Source of the DNA: Fragilaria crotonensis
Taxonomy: Eukaryota > Bacillariophyta > Fragilariophyceae > Fragilariales > Fragilariaceae
Assembly: GCA_022925895.1 (NCBI GenBank)
Contig: JAKSYS010000220.1
Location: 21,368 to 85,367 of the forward strand
Reading direction: 5' to 3'
DNA length: 64,000 nucleotides
Under the pieces are notes generated by a model. It saw only the letters and a list, made by a program, of their open reading frames with translations, made no database searches and was not told the origin of the DNA. Of the stretch, positions 10,549 to 21,677 are shown piece by piece; the first letter of the stretch is position 1; every line of letters begins with the position of its first letter. A program made the position numbers and the translations under genes.

Positions 10549-12399
10549 TTAAAAATCATCAATGTGTCTTCGGCTGCTCTTGGACCTCGTCGACTTGGAT
10601 CGCGTGGAGGGTGGCTCGTAGGTGCCACCACCCGTGCGTTCCTTGCGGCTCGACGATCGTCGGGACGCGCTCTTGGATCTGCTGCCACTGCCACTACCCG
10701 CGCGAGACTTGGAGCGCGTCGCACGTGAGCTGGATCGAAAGACACCGTCTCCATCGGGCTGGCGAGACGAATCCAGCAGTCTACGAGATCTTCCGGACGA
10801 CCGCTCGCGGTGACGCGAACGACGAGCCACGGCAAAGGCCAAGAAGGTGGCGACAAAGACAATAAAGGCAAACGAGACGAAGACGTTGGACAGCATGCGG
10901 GTCCAGCGCGATTCGTCGGCACCGGCGGCGGAGGCGAGCTCTTGAGCGGTGGCAGTTCCAACTGTGTAGAACTCTGAGAGCGTCTCGCCAAAGACGACGC
11001 CACCGTAGGTGACTGAGAGGATTGTGCCCTGCGCGTGACCGAGCGAGATGCAGTCAGCATCGCAAGTGTAGGAGTTGTGGGAGTAGAACTTCCAGCACTG
11101 ATTGATGAGATCATCGTCATCGGTACCGTAGTCACCGATGAAGTAACCATCTTGGTATGTTGGATAGTCAACACATGAGGTGCAATACTTGTAGGATTCA
11201 TAGACGTCGTTGAGTTGAGTGAAGGTGTACTCCTGAGTGTCCGACCACCACGTATACATATCACCGTCATAGTTATACGCATCTCCATTTCCATTTCCAT
11301 TCTCGCCGTTCTTGTCTTGTGAGGAGAGAGCCATGGAAGTGGTGAGGCCAAAGCTATCATATGTGACGCCCAGGTTGTCATTGGGCGTTAAGCAATAGGC
11401 ATCGGTGTAGAGAGCCATTTCAAATCTCGCCTCCGCTTTTGGGGCAACGGCGGCATAGATGGCTTGCCCATCTGAGCTGTAACCAACTTGGAAGCACTCG
11501 TATTTGGTCATGTAAGACAAGCCTGCCAACGCCACAACGTACTCGTATTCATCAATAGCCCAAAGATGCTTCGAAATCTGCTCAATATACTGATAGAACT
11601 CTTGCCTGTACACGCCAATAAGCTCCCAGTCACTATCTGGATTGTGACAATCCAACACTCCACTTGGATTGCCACCAAAGTATTCGTCATAACCATTTCC
11701 AGAGTAGTTAGGGTCAACATACTGTTATGTTGATGAGTTGAATGAGGGAGGAACCACGCCTTGAGTGAGTTTTCGTTTCGGCAGCGACGAGAGCGAGGAC
11801 GCACAGAAGCAAACTTATGGCGTCAATAACAAGGAAAGAAAAGAAGTACTTACCGCAGCCCACATCATCCAACGGGAGCATCCCACAGTGTCTGCATCTT
11901 GATTTTGCTGATTATCACCGCTTTTGTGATTGTTGCTGACCTTCGGATGATCGCAATCTATGAATCCTCCCAACATACGGTACGCCTGCTGCCACTTATC
12001 ATATTGCTGACTAGGATCGGCCAACCCCGCATTGCTGTAGGGATCATAGTTTGAATTCGAGTTCCAACCGGCACGACGAACCCATGGATGATCCTCTTGG
12101 GCTGCCTTGTCCCATTCTTCCTTGGACAATCGCTGCATGCTGGAGATATCAGGAGATATCGATGCAATCTTTTGGCGTGCCTTCTCTCGTCGAGTGCGCT
12201 GCCTCTCCATGCGAGCCTCGCGATCAAGCTCAAGCTTTTCAGGATCCAAATACTTTAGGTTTCGGCGAATGTCCTCGATCGTCATGTTGTTGTTGATGTT
12301 GTTGAAGTTGATTCGGTTCGCGTCCATACCGCCGGCTCCGACGGAAAATGGGGCGACCAACAAGACAGTCAATGTCACGATGGACTGGAGGAACATCAT
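10549..12399 (-). CDS. Type I membrane protein with Arg/Ser-rich cytoplasmic tail, family not recognised
   Basis: Exon 1 is 12399-11854 and exon 2 is 11721-10549, with donor GTAAGT and acceptor AACAG, giving about 572 residues. The N-terminus (MMFLQSIVTLTVLLVAPFSVGAGG) is a clear signal peptide. The luminal part has paired aromatic and cysteine motifs (GFIDCDHP, VGCSRW, YKYCTSCVDYP, CDADCISLGH), suggesting a disulfide-rich fold. A single transmembrane helix lies near residues 460-481 (MLSNVFVSFAFIVFVATFL). The last 90 residues are a basic tail with many RS/SK repeats, a likely phosphorylation-rich cytoplasmic region. Signal peptide, luminal domain, one helix and a basic Ser-rich tail is the layout of several diatom silica-associated membrane proteins, but no family signature was recognised and no function is claimed. 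Confidence 0.82.
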
Positions 12400-13205
12400 C
12401 AGGTCCTACAACTGCAGCTACAATTGATCTGTATTAAAGGAGCAACGGATGATGTAGGATGAGGTTTGGTAAGGGGATGTCGTATGCTACCTTTTTGTGC
12501 TCTGTACATACAATACCACTCGATTGGACCACAAAAGGTATGTACCAGTAGAACGACCGTGTCGTGTGGAGAGTTTATGGCGTTCAATTGCTTACACTCA
12601 GGACTCGCAGAATCTCCGCCAATGATTTCCTCATATATGAAGACCAAGATATGATAACTGCTTTTCGATTGGCTTTTTTCCAGCGGCTATCGAAATACTT
12701 CATGATTGAGATAATGTTCTTTGTACAACCCTGTATACATTACTCTCGCCTTTCAACGGATAATCCATTCCTAAATATTCGTTTCTTCTAAGGATTTGAC
12801 AAAATATATCGGGGAAGGTTTCTCGCAATAAAAAAGTAAGAGATGTCGGTAATTGTACGGTACTTGTACTACTGTAGTGTACTGGTCCAAGGTATTCACG
12901 CAAATAGCTGTACCTGGTATTGTACTTGTGGTACTTGGACTTTGAGTACTTGCCATGTACCATGTACAGCAGGTTTCATCCTCAAAACTCCTAAGCTTGT
13001 GCTCGGTACAAAATGTACGTGTAGCCAATAGAAATTAGGGTTGGACGTCATCGAAAGATTTATTTTTCGTGTTAAATGCGTGAGTTCCACAATGAGATTG
13101 CATGCCGTTGTTTGTCACTTTTCCACTCCTTACAAACGGACTCACCCCAACAGTTGTCTCCCAAATCCCCTCAAGTATCGAGCTGACCGAGCGAGTCAGT
13201 TTACT
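12400..13205. other. Intergenic spacer, GTAC-rich near 12840-13020
   Basis: No gene is visible. The left part is the upstream region of the membrane-protein gene. The stretch 12840-13020 is dense in GTAC and TACTTG words. No inverted repeat marking the left end of the downstream transposase element was found by eye. Confidence 0.4.
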
Positions 13206-16200
13206 ATGGCAGAAAGTGGCGGTATCATCTCACTTATTGCGAGGGCAGTGGTGTTGCTTCATTCCGACAAGTTGTACGGACCAAGATTGTCAAGTCGCTG
13301 GCTCCCAGCGGCAGCATGGGCTGAACTATTGGTCAAATCGGGTCACATTGATCCCACAATTGTGAGTATTGTTGATGCTCGAAAGTTTAATACTGCCATG
13401 TCCAAGTCAATTCTATTTGGTGAGTCGATGACCCGCTTTGACGGCACAAACCAATCTGGTATGTTCCGAGTGTGCTATCAGAAGCAATTCTTTTACTACT
13501 TTACTGAGAAGAAAAGGCAAGTCTACTATCCGTTTCCATTGGACAAAGCATGGAAGGAGAGAGCTGAGCAAGCAGCAGTGAATGCCCTTTCCATTCCTTT
13601 GACACGAGGGCGACCACCAGCAGCAGAGAGTACACAAACTACGTCCGACAATCAAGAAGTTCCGGAAAATAATGACCGTCAGCCAACAATTGGTGACATC
13701 TCTGAGCCTCCAAATAAACTACAACGGACAGATAGTTCAGTTGGCGGTGGTATTTCCTCCACATCGTGCTCGTATTGGCCTTCGAGTCCAGAGGCCTACT
13801 ATTTGTTTAAACCGAGAGCTGGTACAGGTGAGACTCCGCAAGAGGCAGTGGAGCGGCGAATCCAACTGCTGCAATCCGTTCATAAGCATGAAGACAGTTG
13901 GAGAAACGTTATTGTTGGCCGAGATGCGGACCACTTTTGCACCAAGGCCGAAATAGTGGAGATTCGACAGCGTGCAACATTTCTCTGCTGCGCGTATCAG
14001 CTTGCACTTGAACATATGAATCGATGGACATGGCAGGATTGTTGCAGGGAGGCCTGCAAGCTTGAATAGTCTTGGTATGTCCCAAGCTACATTCTACAAG
14101 ACCGTTTCAGAGTGGAACGGTGTCTTCAGAAGCTTAGAGTTTCCCCATCCCAACTTGTACGTCCAGTGTGGGAAGCGACCTCTTCCTCGTCTTCTCGAGA
14201 TGTATCCAGATGCTAGAGATCAGATTGTTTCATTTGGAGTGAAGAACTTAGCTACCTTAACAATAGAAGGCATTCACGACTTCATTGTTAGCGTTGTTAT
14301 TCCAAGACTTGCAACTGTTTGGAAGGAAGATCAACAAAAGGTGCTGGCGACAGCAGACAATAGTACTAGTACTGCTGCTGCCGCCATACTATCCCAAGAA
14401 GACGAACACGACGACAAGAACAAAGAACTGCTGACAGCATCTTTTCTCAAAGCACATGGGCTTGAGTCTATGAGTTTCACTACTGCTTGGCGTTGGATGC
14501 GATTGTTAAATTTTAAGTACGACGCTCGCAAGAAGAGTTTCTACGTTGACGGCCATGAGCGCGATGATGTTGTCCAGAATCGGAAGGAATTCTGCAAGCA
14601 ATACTTGACAGAACTAGAGCCCTACTGTAGACGATGGGTGCAAGTATCAAAAGAAGATGCGATGACTATGAATGGTTTAGATCTTCGATTAGGGCATAGC
14701 TACTTCGATATTGTAAACGATACTGAAATGTTCGAGTTCCACATCGACTACTGGAAATATTGCACCAAGAAGAATGGACCAACAAACCCGCCATTTACAA
14801 CCACGTTGCATCCGACAACCAGCATACGAGTCTCGTTAGAGCGACGCCCTAATGATTATTGGGCAGGACGAGAGCGTCTTTGCTCAGTACTTGCTTGGTA
14901 ACAGGACTTGGATCGGGCCTTCTGGACAACGCCCGTTGTTGCCGAAGTCTGAAGGGACGGATACATGCTTTCGGCATTCGTATCTCGTGAGTTCGGCTTC
15001 GGCAGAGTGCTGACAAAGAAGAGTTAGATCAAGTAAATGCAGCAAGGCGAGCAGTCGGAAGAAATACTTACGTCGACAAACATGCTGCAAAGGAAGTACT
15101 TGGAACAATCAACAAGTCCGACTTGAAAGAATCGCCGCTAGTCAAGTATTGTACATTGGAGCAAGTAATGAAGGCTACTGGAACAGCTTTCATATGAGCG
15201 TTCAATTTGAAGACGTTGTGGATTGCCTCAGGTATTGTATCCTGAATTTCAATTTGTTTTCTGTTCGACCACAGTCAGGGACACGCACGCAAGAGAGACG
15301 GAGCACTGACTGCGTTAAGTATGTCAAAAGGCTATGGCGCACAAGCAAAGATGAGGGACACAATTATTTTGCAAGACGAAGGATACCTCGGTCCGCACTC
15401 ACCTATCCTAAAAGCTGGTGACACTCAGAGTCTGGTTTATCTTGAAAGCGATAGTGGTCCATGGTACTTGTCACCAGAGCAACGGCAATCACAAAACACG
15501 ACCGACCCACTGGTCGAAGCAAACGTGTCGAAAGATCAAAGAAGGTACTTGTGGAGTGTCTCCGTGCTGGGTGTGACCCTCCAACAGCAACGTGGATATA
15601 CAAGAAAGGAACTCCAAGAATTTGCGAAGAACAATGGCATCGATCTCCATGAGCAGAAGGAGGTTGTCACATTTGGTTGGGAGCGACAACCGAAAGGGCT
15701 TCTGCAAGTGCTTTGGGAAAGAGGACTGATTGATTGTGAGGCAATAGACAAGTATACAGTTGACGGCCGCAAAGATATCATCAGCGGCAAGGTTGACTTA
15801 CAGTATTCTTTGCGAGGCATCATGTCAAACTGTCGAGACTTCAAGGAGGAAGAAACTGCACTACAGCACTTAGGACGGCAATTAGGAGTAACTGTGATGC
15901 TGACGCCGAAGTTCCATGCTGAACTTGCGGGAGAAGGTGTTGAGTACAGCTGGGCACATGCAAAAGCCTTTTATAGGCGTCTGCCAGTCTCGAGAAAGAG
16001 AGGGCGCGACAACTTTAAGCAGCTCGTGAAAGAGAGCACATGTCCTGCAAGCGTATTGACAAAGATTAGAATCGAGTTTGCATCAAGGGCAAGGGCTTAC
16101 ATATGTACATACCATCACATTGAAGAAGAGAAGAACAAGAGGTCGAATCCTGTCTCTGATATTGTTGAAGAGCACGCCACCAGAACAGCAGTATTACCTG

Positions 16201-16346
16201 GTGGTGGTGACGATGCCGTTCAAACCCAATGCACCAGCAATTGCACTTCACGAAGATTGAACGGATCTCGAAAGCCTTCAAAGGGCACAGGTGTGCCCTC
16301 GACTTTGACAGCGGCTTCGTCAATTCTGAATTCAGGAAGTGATTGA
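13206..16346 (+). pseudogene. DDE-type transposase gene broken by several frameshifts
   Basis: The blocks lie in order in changing frames. 13206-14069 (from MAESGGIISL) is an N-terminal region of unknown fold ending in a helix-rich segment. 14062-14840 includes the helix-turn-helix-like stretch SLGMSQATFYKTVSEWNGVF and the motif KSFYVDGHERDDVVQNRKEF. About 14840-15010 has IIGQDESVFAQY, a probable first catalytic Asp near 14867. About 15000-15240 is a linking segment. About 15240-16346 has FDHSQGHA (second Asp near 15267) and PKFHAELAGEGVEYSWAHAK (candidate third acidic residue at 15921-15944). The GHERDDVV and PKFHxEL motifs occur in a DDE transposase group widespread in fungi and algae, plausibly IS630/mariner-related. 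At least four frame changes exist. No TIRs were found. Some shifts may be sequencing indels. Confidence 0.72.
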
Positions 16347-17497
16347 GATCAACGACGAGATGTAAATCAATTTTTATGATGACGACCGTGTTACAATTCT
16401 GTTTGCAGAAAGATTTCCCGGATATTTACTTTGGAAAATTGTAGGTCGTAGATTTTGTACTGACCTCTACTTTAGGAGGTTCATGATGAAACCTGCTGTA
16501 CGACTAGTAGGACAGATCTAACATGCATATTCATTTAAATATAGTAGTATGATATAGTGATACTCGAGTACCGGGTATCATACAGTACCAGTACGCGTCT
16601 ATGTGTACCTATGTAGATGACACATACACATACACATACAGTATCTGAAGAAAATGGTCATGAGACCATCCTGATTTATAGCATCATTTGCATGCTTGGC
16701 GAAACAAATAATACTCGGAGTAGGCGTTCGGTCGTCTACTACATGTACTGATAGCCCGATAGCTAGTAGCTACCGGTAGTACAAGTAGTACTGGAGTAGA
16801 CAATAGCAATTTTTGAAGATGGCAGTCGTGATTTGTCGACAACAACAAATACTCCGAGTACATGTACTGGTGCTGCAGTGCAGTACTGGTATCTGTACCA
16901 GTTGTATGTATCATAATGTTGTAGTGCTCGAATCACGTGTATGTATGTATGTATACGCCGTTGACATGTTGAGATAATACAGTAGGTACTGGTACCGTGA
17001 TAGGCGTACGCTACGGGCACCCGCAATACGCAATCGACATTTGTCAAGTCGCATGAGTCGATTTCGTCCAAGTTGGTGATGTCACCAGAATGTGAATGTA
17101 AAAGAAGAGAATCCTTGAGTTCGGGGTCGAAGAATCTTAAGTGAGAGTTGGCTGGCAAAGCGTGTCTTGCCTTCACTATTGATTCCTACGTGGAGCGTAC
17201 AGAAAACAACGATTCAAAATTGTTGCTGTGAAATTCTTTCCCACGAGGGAGCGCTTCCTTTATGCCGTAGTGAATCAGTGCGCTGCACTCCTCTCGAAAA
17301 GTCTGTTAAAGAAGTGACTGTGCCGACGACAACGACGGCCTTCCACCAACAGCAGAGCAACATTGATTTTCTTCACTGCTCTGAATAATTGATATAGAAC
17401 TTGGTGTGATAGGATGAGCGTCCCGACCGACGTAATCGAAGTATTTCAAGTCATGGAGAAGAATCAGTCACAACTGGTTCACTCAGGTCGCCAACGA
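16347..17497. other. Intergenic spacer, GTAC-rich
   Basis: 16480-17000 is crowded with GTAC and TACCGGTA words and short runs of CATACA and TATG. A minus-strand open frame at 16763-17176 has no ATG start and no recognised domain. The last 100 bases should contain the promoter and 5' UTR of the HNH gene. Confidence 0.4.
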
Positions 17498-18904
17498 ATG
17501 GCAACAAGTCATTGGCGCTGGGTCGCAGGTTTGGTCATCGCCATGGCTGCCTCAACACCGATCTCAGTCCATTCCTTTGTGCTGTCGAATCGTCGCATGT
17601 TTACAACTCCAGTTAAAGGCTCGACGCAACCAGGTACGGCCGAAGTATTGATTCAACGAACATTCCGACAAAGAGTGCGCCAAGCCGGTATCTGTGGAGG
17701 CTCAACTGTACTGCTTCCATCATTTTTTCTGACTATCTCTTTTTTACACATACAGTAGTGACCAGCAGCACGGCGCGACTTTCGCAATTAGAAGAAGTGT
17801 CCTTATCGTCGTCCTCGTCAGCCACCACCATGCCCGTTCGCAAGGCGAAACACAAGGGTCGTCGCAGCAGTAATCCAGCTAAAAAAGAAATTTCGAGTCG
17901 GGGCTCAATTTTAACAGAAGAGGAGCTTTGTCAGCATGTCACGGCGCAATACATCCATGGTCCAGGGGGAACCTTGCGTGCGTCGGCGGCAAAGCGCTAT
18001 CATCAGCAAGAAGAACAAGAGTTGGAGAATATTGTCCAGCTTAAACGGCTGGATCAACACCCTGCTCTGGTTCTCAATGCAGATTATCAAGTACGTGTTT
18101 CATATGACAATCATTGCTTATGTTGGGGATGCTGCTGTTATGCCAAGGGCAACTTACTCATTTTTGTTCCGACCGTGGGTGTAGCCCATAAGTTTCCTTC
18201 CTCTCAGCATGTGGCATTGGCAAGAAGCTGTCAAGGCAGTGTTTAGCGGCAAGGTGACGGTGGTCGAGGTATATCCTGATGTGACCATTCGTGCCGCAAA
18301 CCTGGAAATCCCTCTACCTAGTGTCATTGCCTTGAACGAATACGTTCAGCAGCCGAATAATGTACGTCTCTACGGTACTGCTTCTATGTCACTTCGATCT
18401 TTCGTCTACTCACAACCCAGTTCGTTGGTAGAAACCGGCTTTTACAAAGCGAAATGTTTTTCTCCGCGATGAATACCGGTGCCAATACTGCAGTCACAGA
18501 TTTCACACTCGAGACTTGTCGCTCGATCATGTCATGCCTCGATGCATGGGCGGTAGGCTGGTTTGGTAAGTACCGGTTCATCCCCTGTGATGGCTCTGCC
18601 GCCTTGGACTGATTGCAATTGTTGAGTTTGTTCTAACTCGATTTTCGTCAGGGAAAATGCAGTCACCTGTTGCAAAAATGCAATGGACGCAAGGGCTCCT
18701 TGACGGTGGACGAAATTAAGCACGTGGGGATGAAGCTGCGTCGAGAACCCTATCTCCCACAATATCAATTGCACAAAATTGCGGGCCAGATGCTGCCAAA
18801 AAGTACATCCCTGCTGGGCACCTTACTTAGGTCTTGGACCATCGACATCAGCAGCAGGGGACTTTTTCTTCTCGGAAGAAGTGTATCTGGAAGATATTCC
18901 TTAG
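17498..18904 (+). CDS. HNH endonuclease-domain protein with probable plastid-targeting leader
   Basis: Exons are 17498-17687, 17756-18090, about 18185-18361, 18432-18565 and 18652-18904. The third acceptor is uncertain; the polypyrimidine site at 18206 is an alternative. The core reads ALVLNADYQ...PLSMWHWQEAVKAVFSGKV, then KPAFTKRNVFLRDEYRCQYCSHRF, then LSLDHVMPRCMGGRLVWENAVTCC and CNGRKGS. These are the paired CxxC zinc ligands, the DH of the HNH, and the Asn/His-finger, as in plant and cyanobacterial HNH proteins with the same VLN.xYxPLS beginning. The start MATSHWRWVAGLVIAMAASTP begins a hydrophobic signal followed by SVHS-FVLSNRR, matching the diatom plastid motif (Phe at +1, then basic transit peptide). 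An upstream ATG at 17414 is also open. Two homopolymer indels (18668-18674, about 18795) must be allowed to keep the frame to the stop at 18902-18904. Confidence 0.82.
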
Positions 18905-19213
18905 ACTGAGATGGGATTTGAAGTGCAATATCGTAGTAAAATACTTGTCATGTATAAAAGTGTGTTTTGTAAATACTATTACTACGTTGCTACGCAGTGT
19001 TTGGTGGGCATGCATATGTTGGCAGTATTTGATTCGTCATGATGACGATTCACCATGCCAAAGGCACAAAACAACATACTCCACCACGACAAAAGCCAAC
19101 CCTGGGAAAACATTCTACTCAATCATTCCCCACGACTTTTGTCGTCTTCCAAAACGAGGCAGGAAACCCAAGTATGGATTAACACCACCTCCTCCTTTCG
19201 TTTCTCCTTGGTC
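18905..19213. other. Convergent 3' spacer
   Basis: About 300 bases between the 3' ends of the HNH and OTU genes. Nothing recognisable beyond presumed untranslated regions. Confidence 0.4.
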
Positions 19214-20067
19214 CTAGCCTCTGCCACTGCCACTGGAAACACAGCCAAAAGTGATTGCCCGCAGCCAATTGCTTCCCCGGAACGACATCGGGAATCGCGA
19301 ATCGGCCGACAGTATATGCAATGCTTCCTTTCGATCAAACCGGGGTGACCCAAAGCATGCCATGCGACGCAACCGAAATTCCTCTTTATTTCTCTTGTAC
19401 GGGTACAATTCGTAGATATGTATGGGTCGTTTTAAAAGATTGCAAAGCGCCACAACTTCGGGGCCTCCGCCCCAAAGGATTCTTGTCGCATTGTCTCGCA
19501 ATATTCCTCCGGAGTACAACCGTAGGAGAAGCCGCTGTCTCGATCAAATCGCGGGCACGCATGTACTCACGACCCTGCAAATACAAGAGTCGCTTCGGCC
19601 AAGTAATCAACGGCCCGTTCTCTTAAAATGCGGGAATGTTCCCGCAGTTGGTCCATATTATTGTCATAACAAAAGTGCGTCCCATTCTCCACCTTGCTCA
19701 AACAAATCGTCAAGGAATGGAATAGGCAATTTCCATCACCGGGAACTTGTCGGATGCGGACCGGCACGCCCGTGAGAAGTGATTTGCAATGCTTGCCTCC
19801 AATCGCATCCTTGCCCACTTCGAGCTCCGATGGGATCCGAACGTACGGACGGGCCAAAAATCCCTCGCGATCAATTTGGGATGATGGATTCCAAAGCAAC
19901 GCGGGAGATGACGATTCGCCACCGTCTGAAAAGGTTCGGAAATTGACGGATCGCGGAAGTGCAGGTTTCGTGGGCGCGCTGCTGTCGGCCAAGACATTGA
20001 AGATTGCGAATGAGAGGACTACATAGCGGAGGGCGTTACAATGGGAAGGTCGAACAAGGGGCAACAT
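19214..20067 (-). CDS. OTU-domain cysteine protease (deubiquitinase-like) with signal peptide
   Basis: The central motif VPGDGNCLFHSLTICL carries the OTU catalytic Asp-Gly-Asn-Cys. Downstream come LREHSRILRERAVDYLAEA, TPEEYCETMRQES, WGGGPEVVALCNLLKRPIHIYELYP and EALHILSADSRFP; the WGGGPE block and the PIHIYEL strand are typical of the family, and the C-terminal His is probably in the ALHIL segment. The N-terminus (MLPLVRPSHCNALRYVVLSFAIFNVLADS) looks like a signal peptide or anchor, so the enzyme may act in the ER lumen or in the periplastidial (ERAD-derived) compartment rather than the cytosol. About three single-base shifts (near 19600, 19540 and 19470) are needed to read one protein of about 284 residues; at least one lies in a T run. 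No intron with proper borders explains them. Confidence 0.78.
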
Positions 20068-21387
20068 AGCGACGACACAGCACAGTTAGAAGACTGAGTG
20101 GCGCTGCGTTTTCAGCTATTCCATAAGTCAAGCTCAAAGCTTTCAACAGTACCAGGTACAGTGCCAGCTGTCTGTATTTCTGATTGGATCCGGTGGTTTC
20201 ATGTCGTCCCAGTCCAAGACCTGTCTGTCGGACACTTGTCATGAACTTCCGCGAAGCTTCATGGCACAGTGATCAGTACCAACTGAAGTACTGTAGTACT
20301 ATGTACCACGTACCAATCCATTTGAATCACTTTAAATCCTGGTACTGTACTGATAGTACGTACTACATACTACTACTAGCTAGCATGTACTACAGTAGTA
20401 TTATACATTTGATACTGCGTGTTAGACCAGTTACTCGTACTTGTGCGACATACAGACTATCTGTACTGGAGTATTAGTACGATGCATACGAACTACACAA
20501 CACTCGCCTAGTAGTGTAGTAGAGTACTGGAGTACTACCGGTAGTACAAGGTGACAGACTTCCAGCATCGCCCTACATGTTTTTACATGTATCCCTATCC
20601 CTAACTGTCGCCCGTGTGCACAGTAAAACGTTACATCCGTGCTCCAGTAACCAGTGCGACACTGCACGACTGGAATCAAAACTCTCGTCGATTTGAATTT
20701 CATGTTCATCTCATCCCATGAGATTGAACACTCATTTTCAGACTCAACGCCTCGTATACGGACGACCACGCCGCGACACGAAACAGCGTCTCCGCGAAAC
20801 GAGTGTTCCTTATTGTTCCAAAGGAACACTCCTTCATTCAGACCTCTCATCTGTTGCCCCTCCTCACTCTTCTCACAATTGTCAAAATAATTCATTTTAG
20901 TGCCACTTACCTTTTCGTGAATACTGCACATATTTGCACATGATGAATGAATTCTTTGACCATAATTTTTACCGCCGGTCGTCAAATTGTCAACCTCACC
21001 ATACTGTACATATATCAGTAGTCAGTACGACGGTACTCACTATTACGACAGCACACAGCACGGCAAGCAGTACAACAGTACTTCTTGCACATCACTTCCT
21101 CTGCCCGGCCATAGTCCGTGCGTCTGAGTCTATCGTTACCGTACATAACGATAAACTATTAGACAGTGCCCACTATGACCAAAGCGATATTACTAGTCAG
21201 TCCTCGCACATTTATGTAGCGATAGACCGACAGATAGTATACGTATCGTTGTCTGTAGCGGTAGACAGCAGTGTATTGCTGTACCGTTAATAGACACACT
21301 AAGCAGTAGTCAGTGTCGTACTAGACACTTACCTACTGGGGCGTGCCCGTAACGGTCACGTCCTGGTTCTTAACCGGAACCTTATGC
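20068..21387. other. Intergenic spacer left of the MULE cluster, GTAC-rich
   Basis: 20270-20560 is full of GTAC, TAGTAC and ACTACTA words and 21000-21320 of CGTAC and TAGACAG words. A 184-codon minus-strand open frame at 20431-20985 shows no recognisable domain and sits partly in this simple sequence, so it is not called as a gene. Confidence 0.4.
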
Positions 21388-21423
21388 GGATCCGATTAAC
21401 TGTCACCTATTTTTCGTCATCGT
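21388..21423 (+). repeat. MULE-1 left terminal inverted repeat
   Basis: 36 bases, begins GGATCCGATTAACTGTCACC and ends TTTTCGTCATCGT. It matches perfectly the reverse complement of 30376-30411. The core ATCCGATTAA.TGTCA is also present in the MULE-2 TIR. Confidence 0.9.
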
Positions 21424-21677
21424 ACGACACGTTACTTAAGGACCTTGTAGAAAATTTAGCTACAAGTGGAAGCTGTTCAAGATGGGAATTTTGTTTCCTT
21501 TCCTCGACATATTTTCTCAATCAATTCACCACGCCTGCCCTCCCTGCTCTGAATTTGAATTTGAATTCATGCACATATTCACGTACATAAATCTGATTTA
21601 AAATAAGAATAACTCTCCATTTTTTCACCGTACTGCAGCACCATTCCATTCATTGTTCCCACTCCTATTGTATTGAG

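Noticed and set aside
16763-17176. 137-codon minus-strand open frame
   Set aside because: No ATG at its beginning and its second half is GTAC-rich spacer; too weak to call.
20431-20985. 184-codon minus-strand open frame
   Set aside because: No domain, partly within GTAC-rich simple sequence, no splice or start support.
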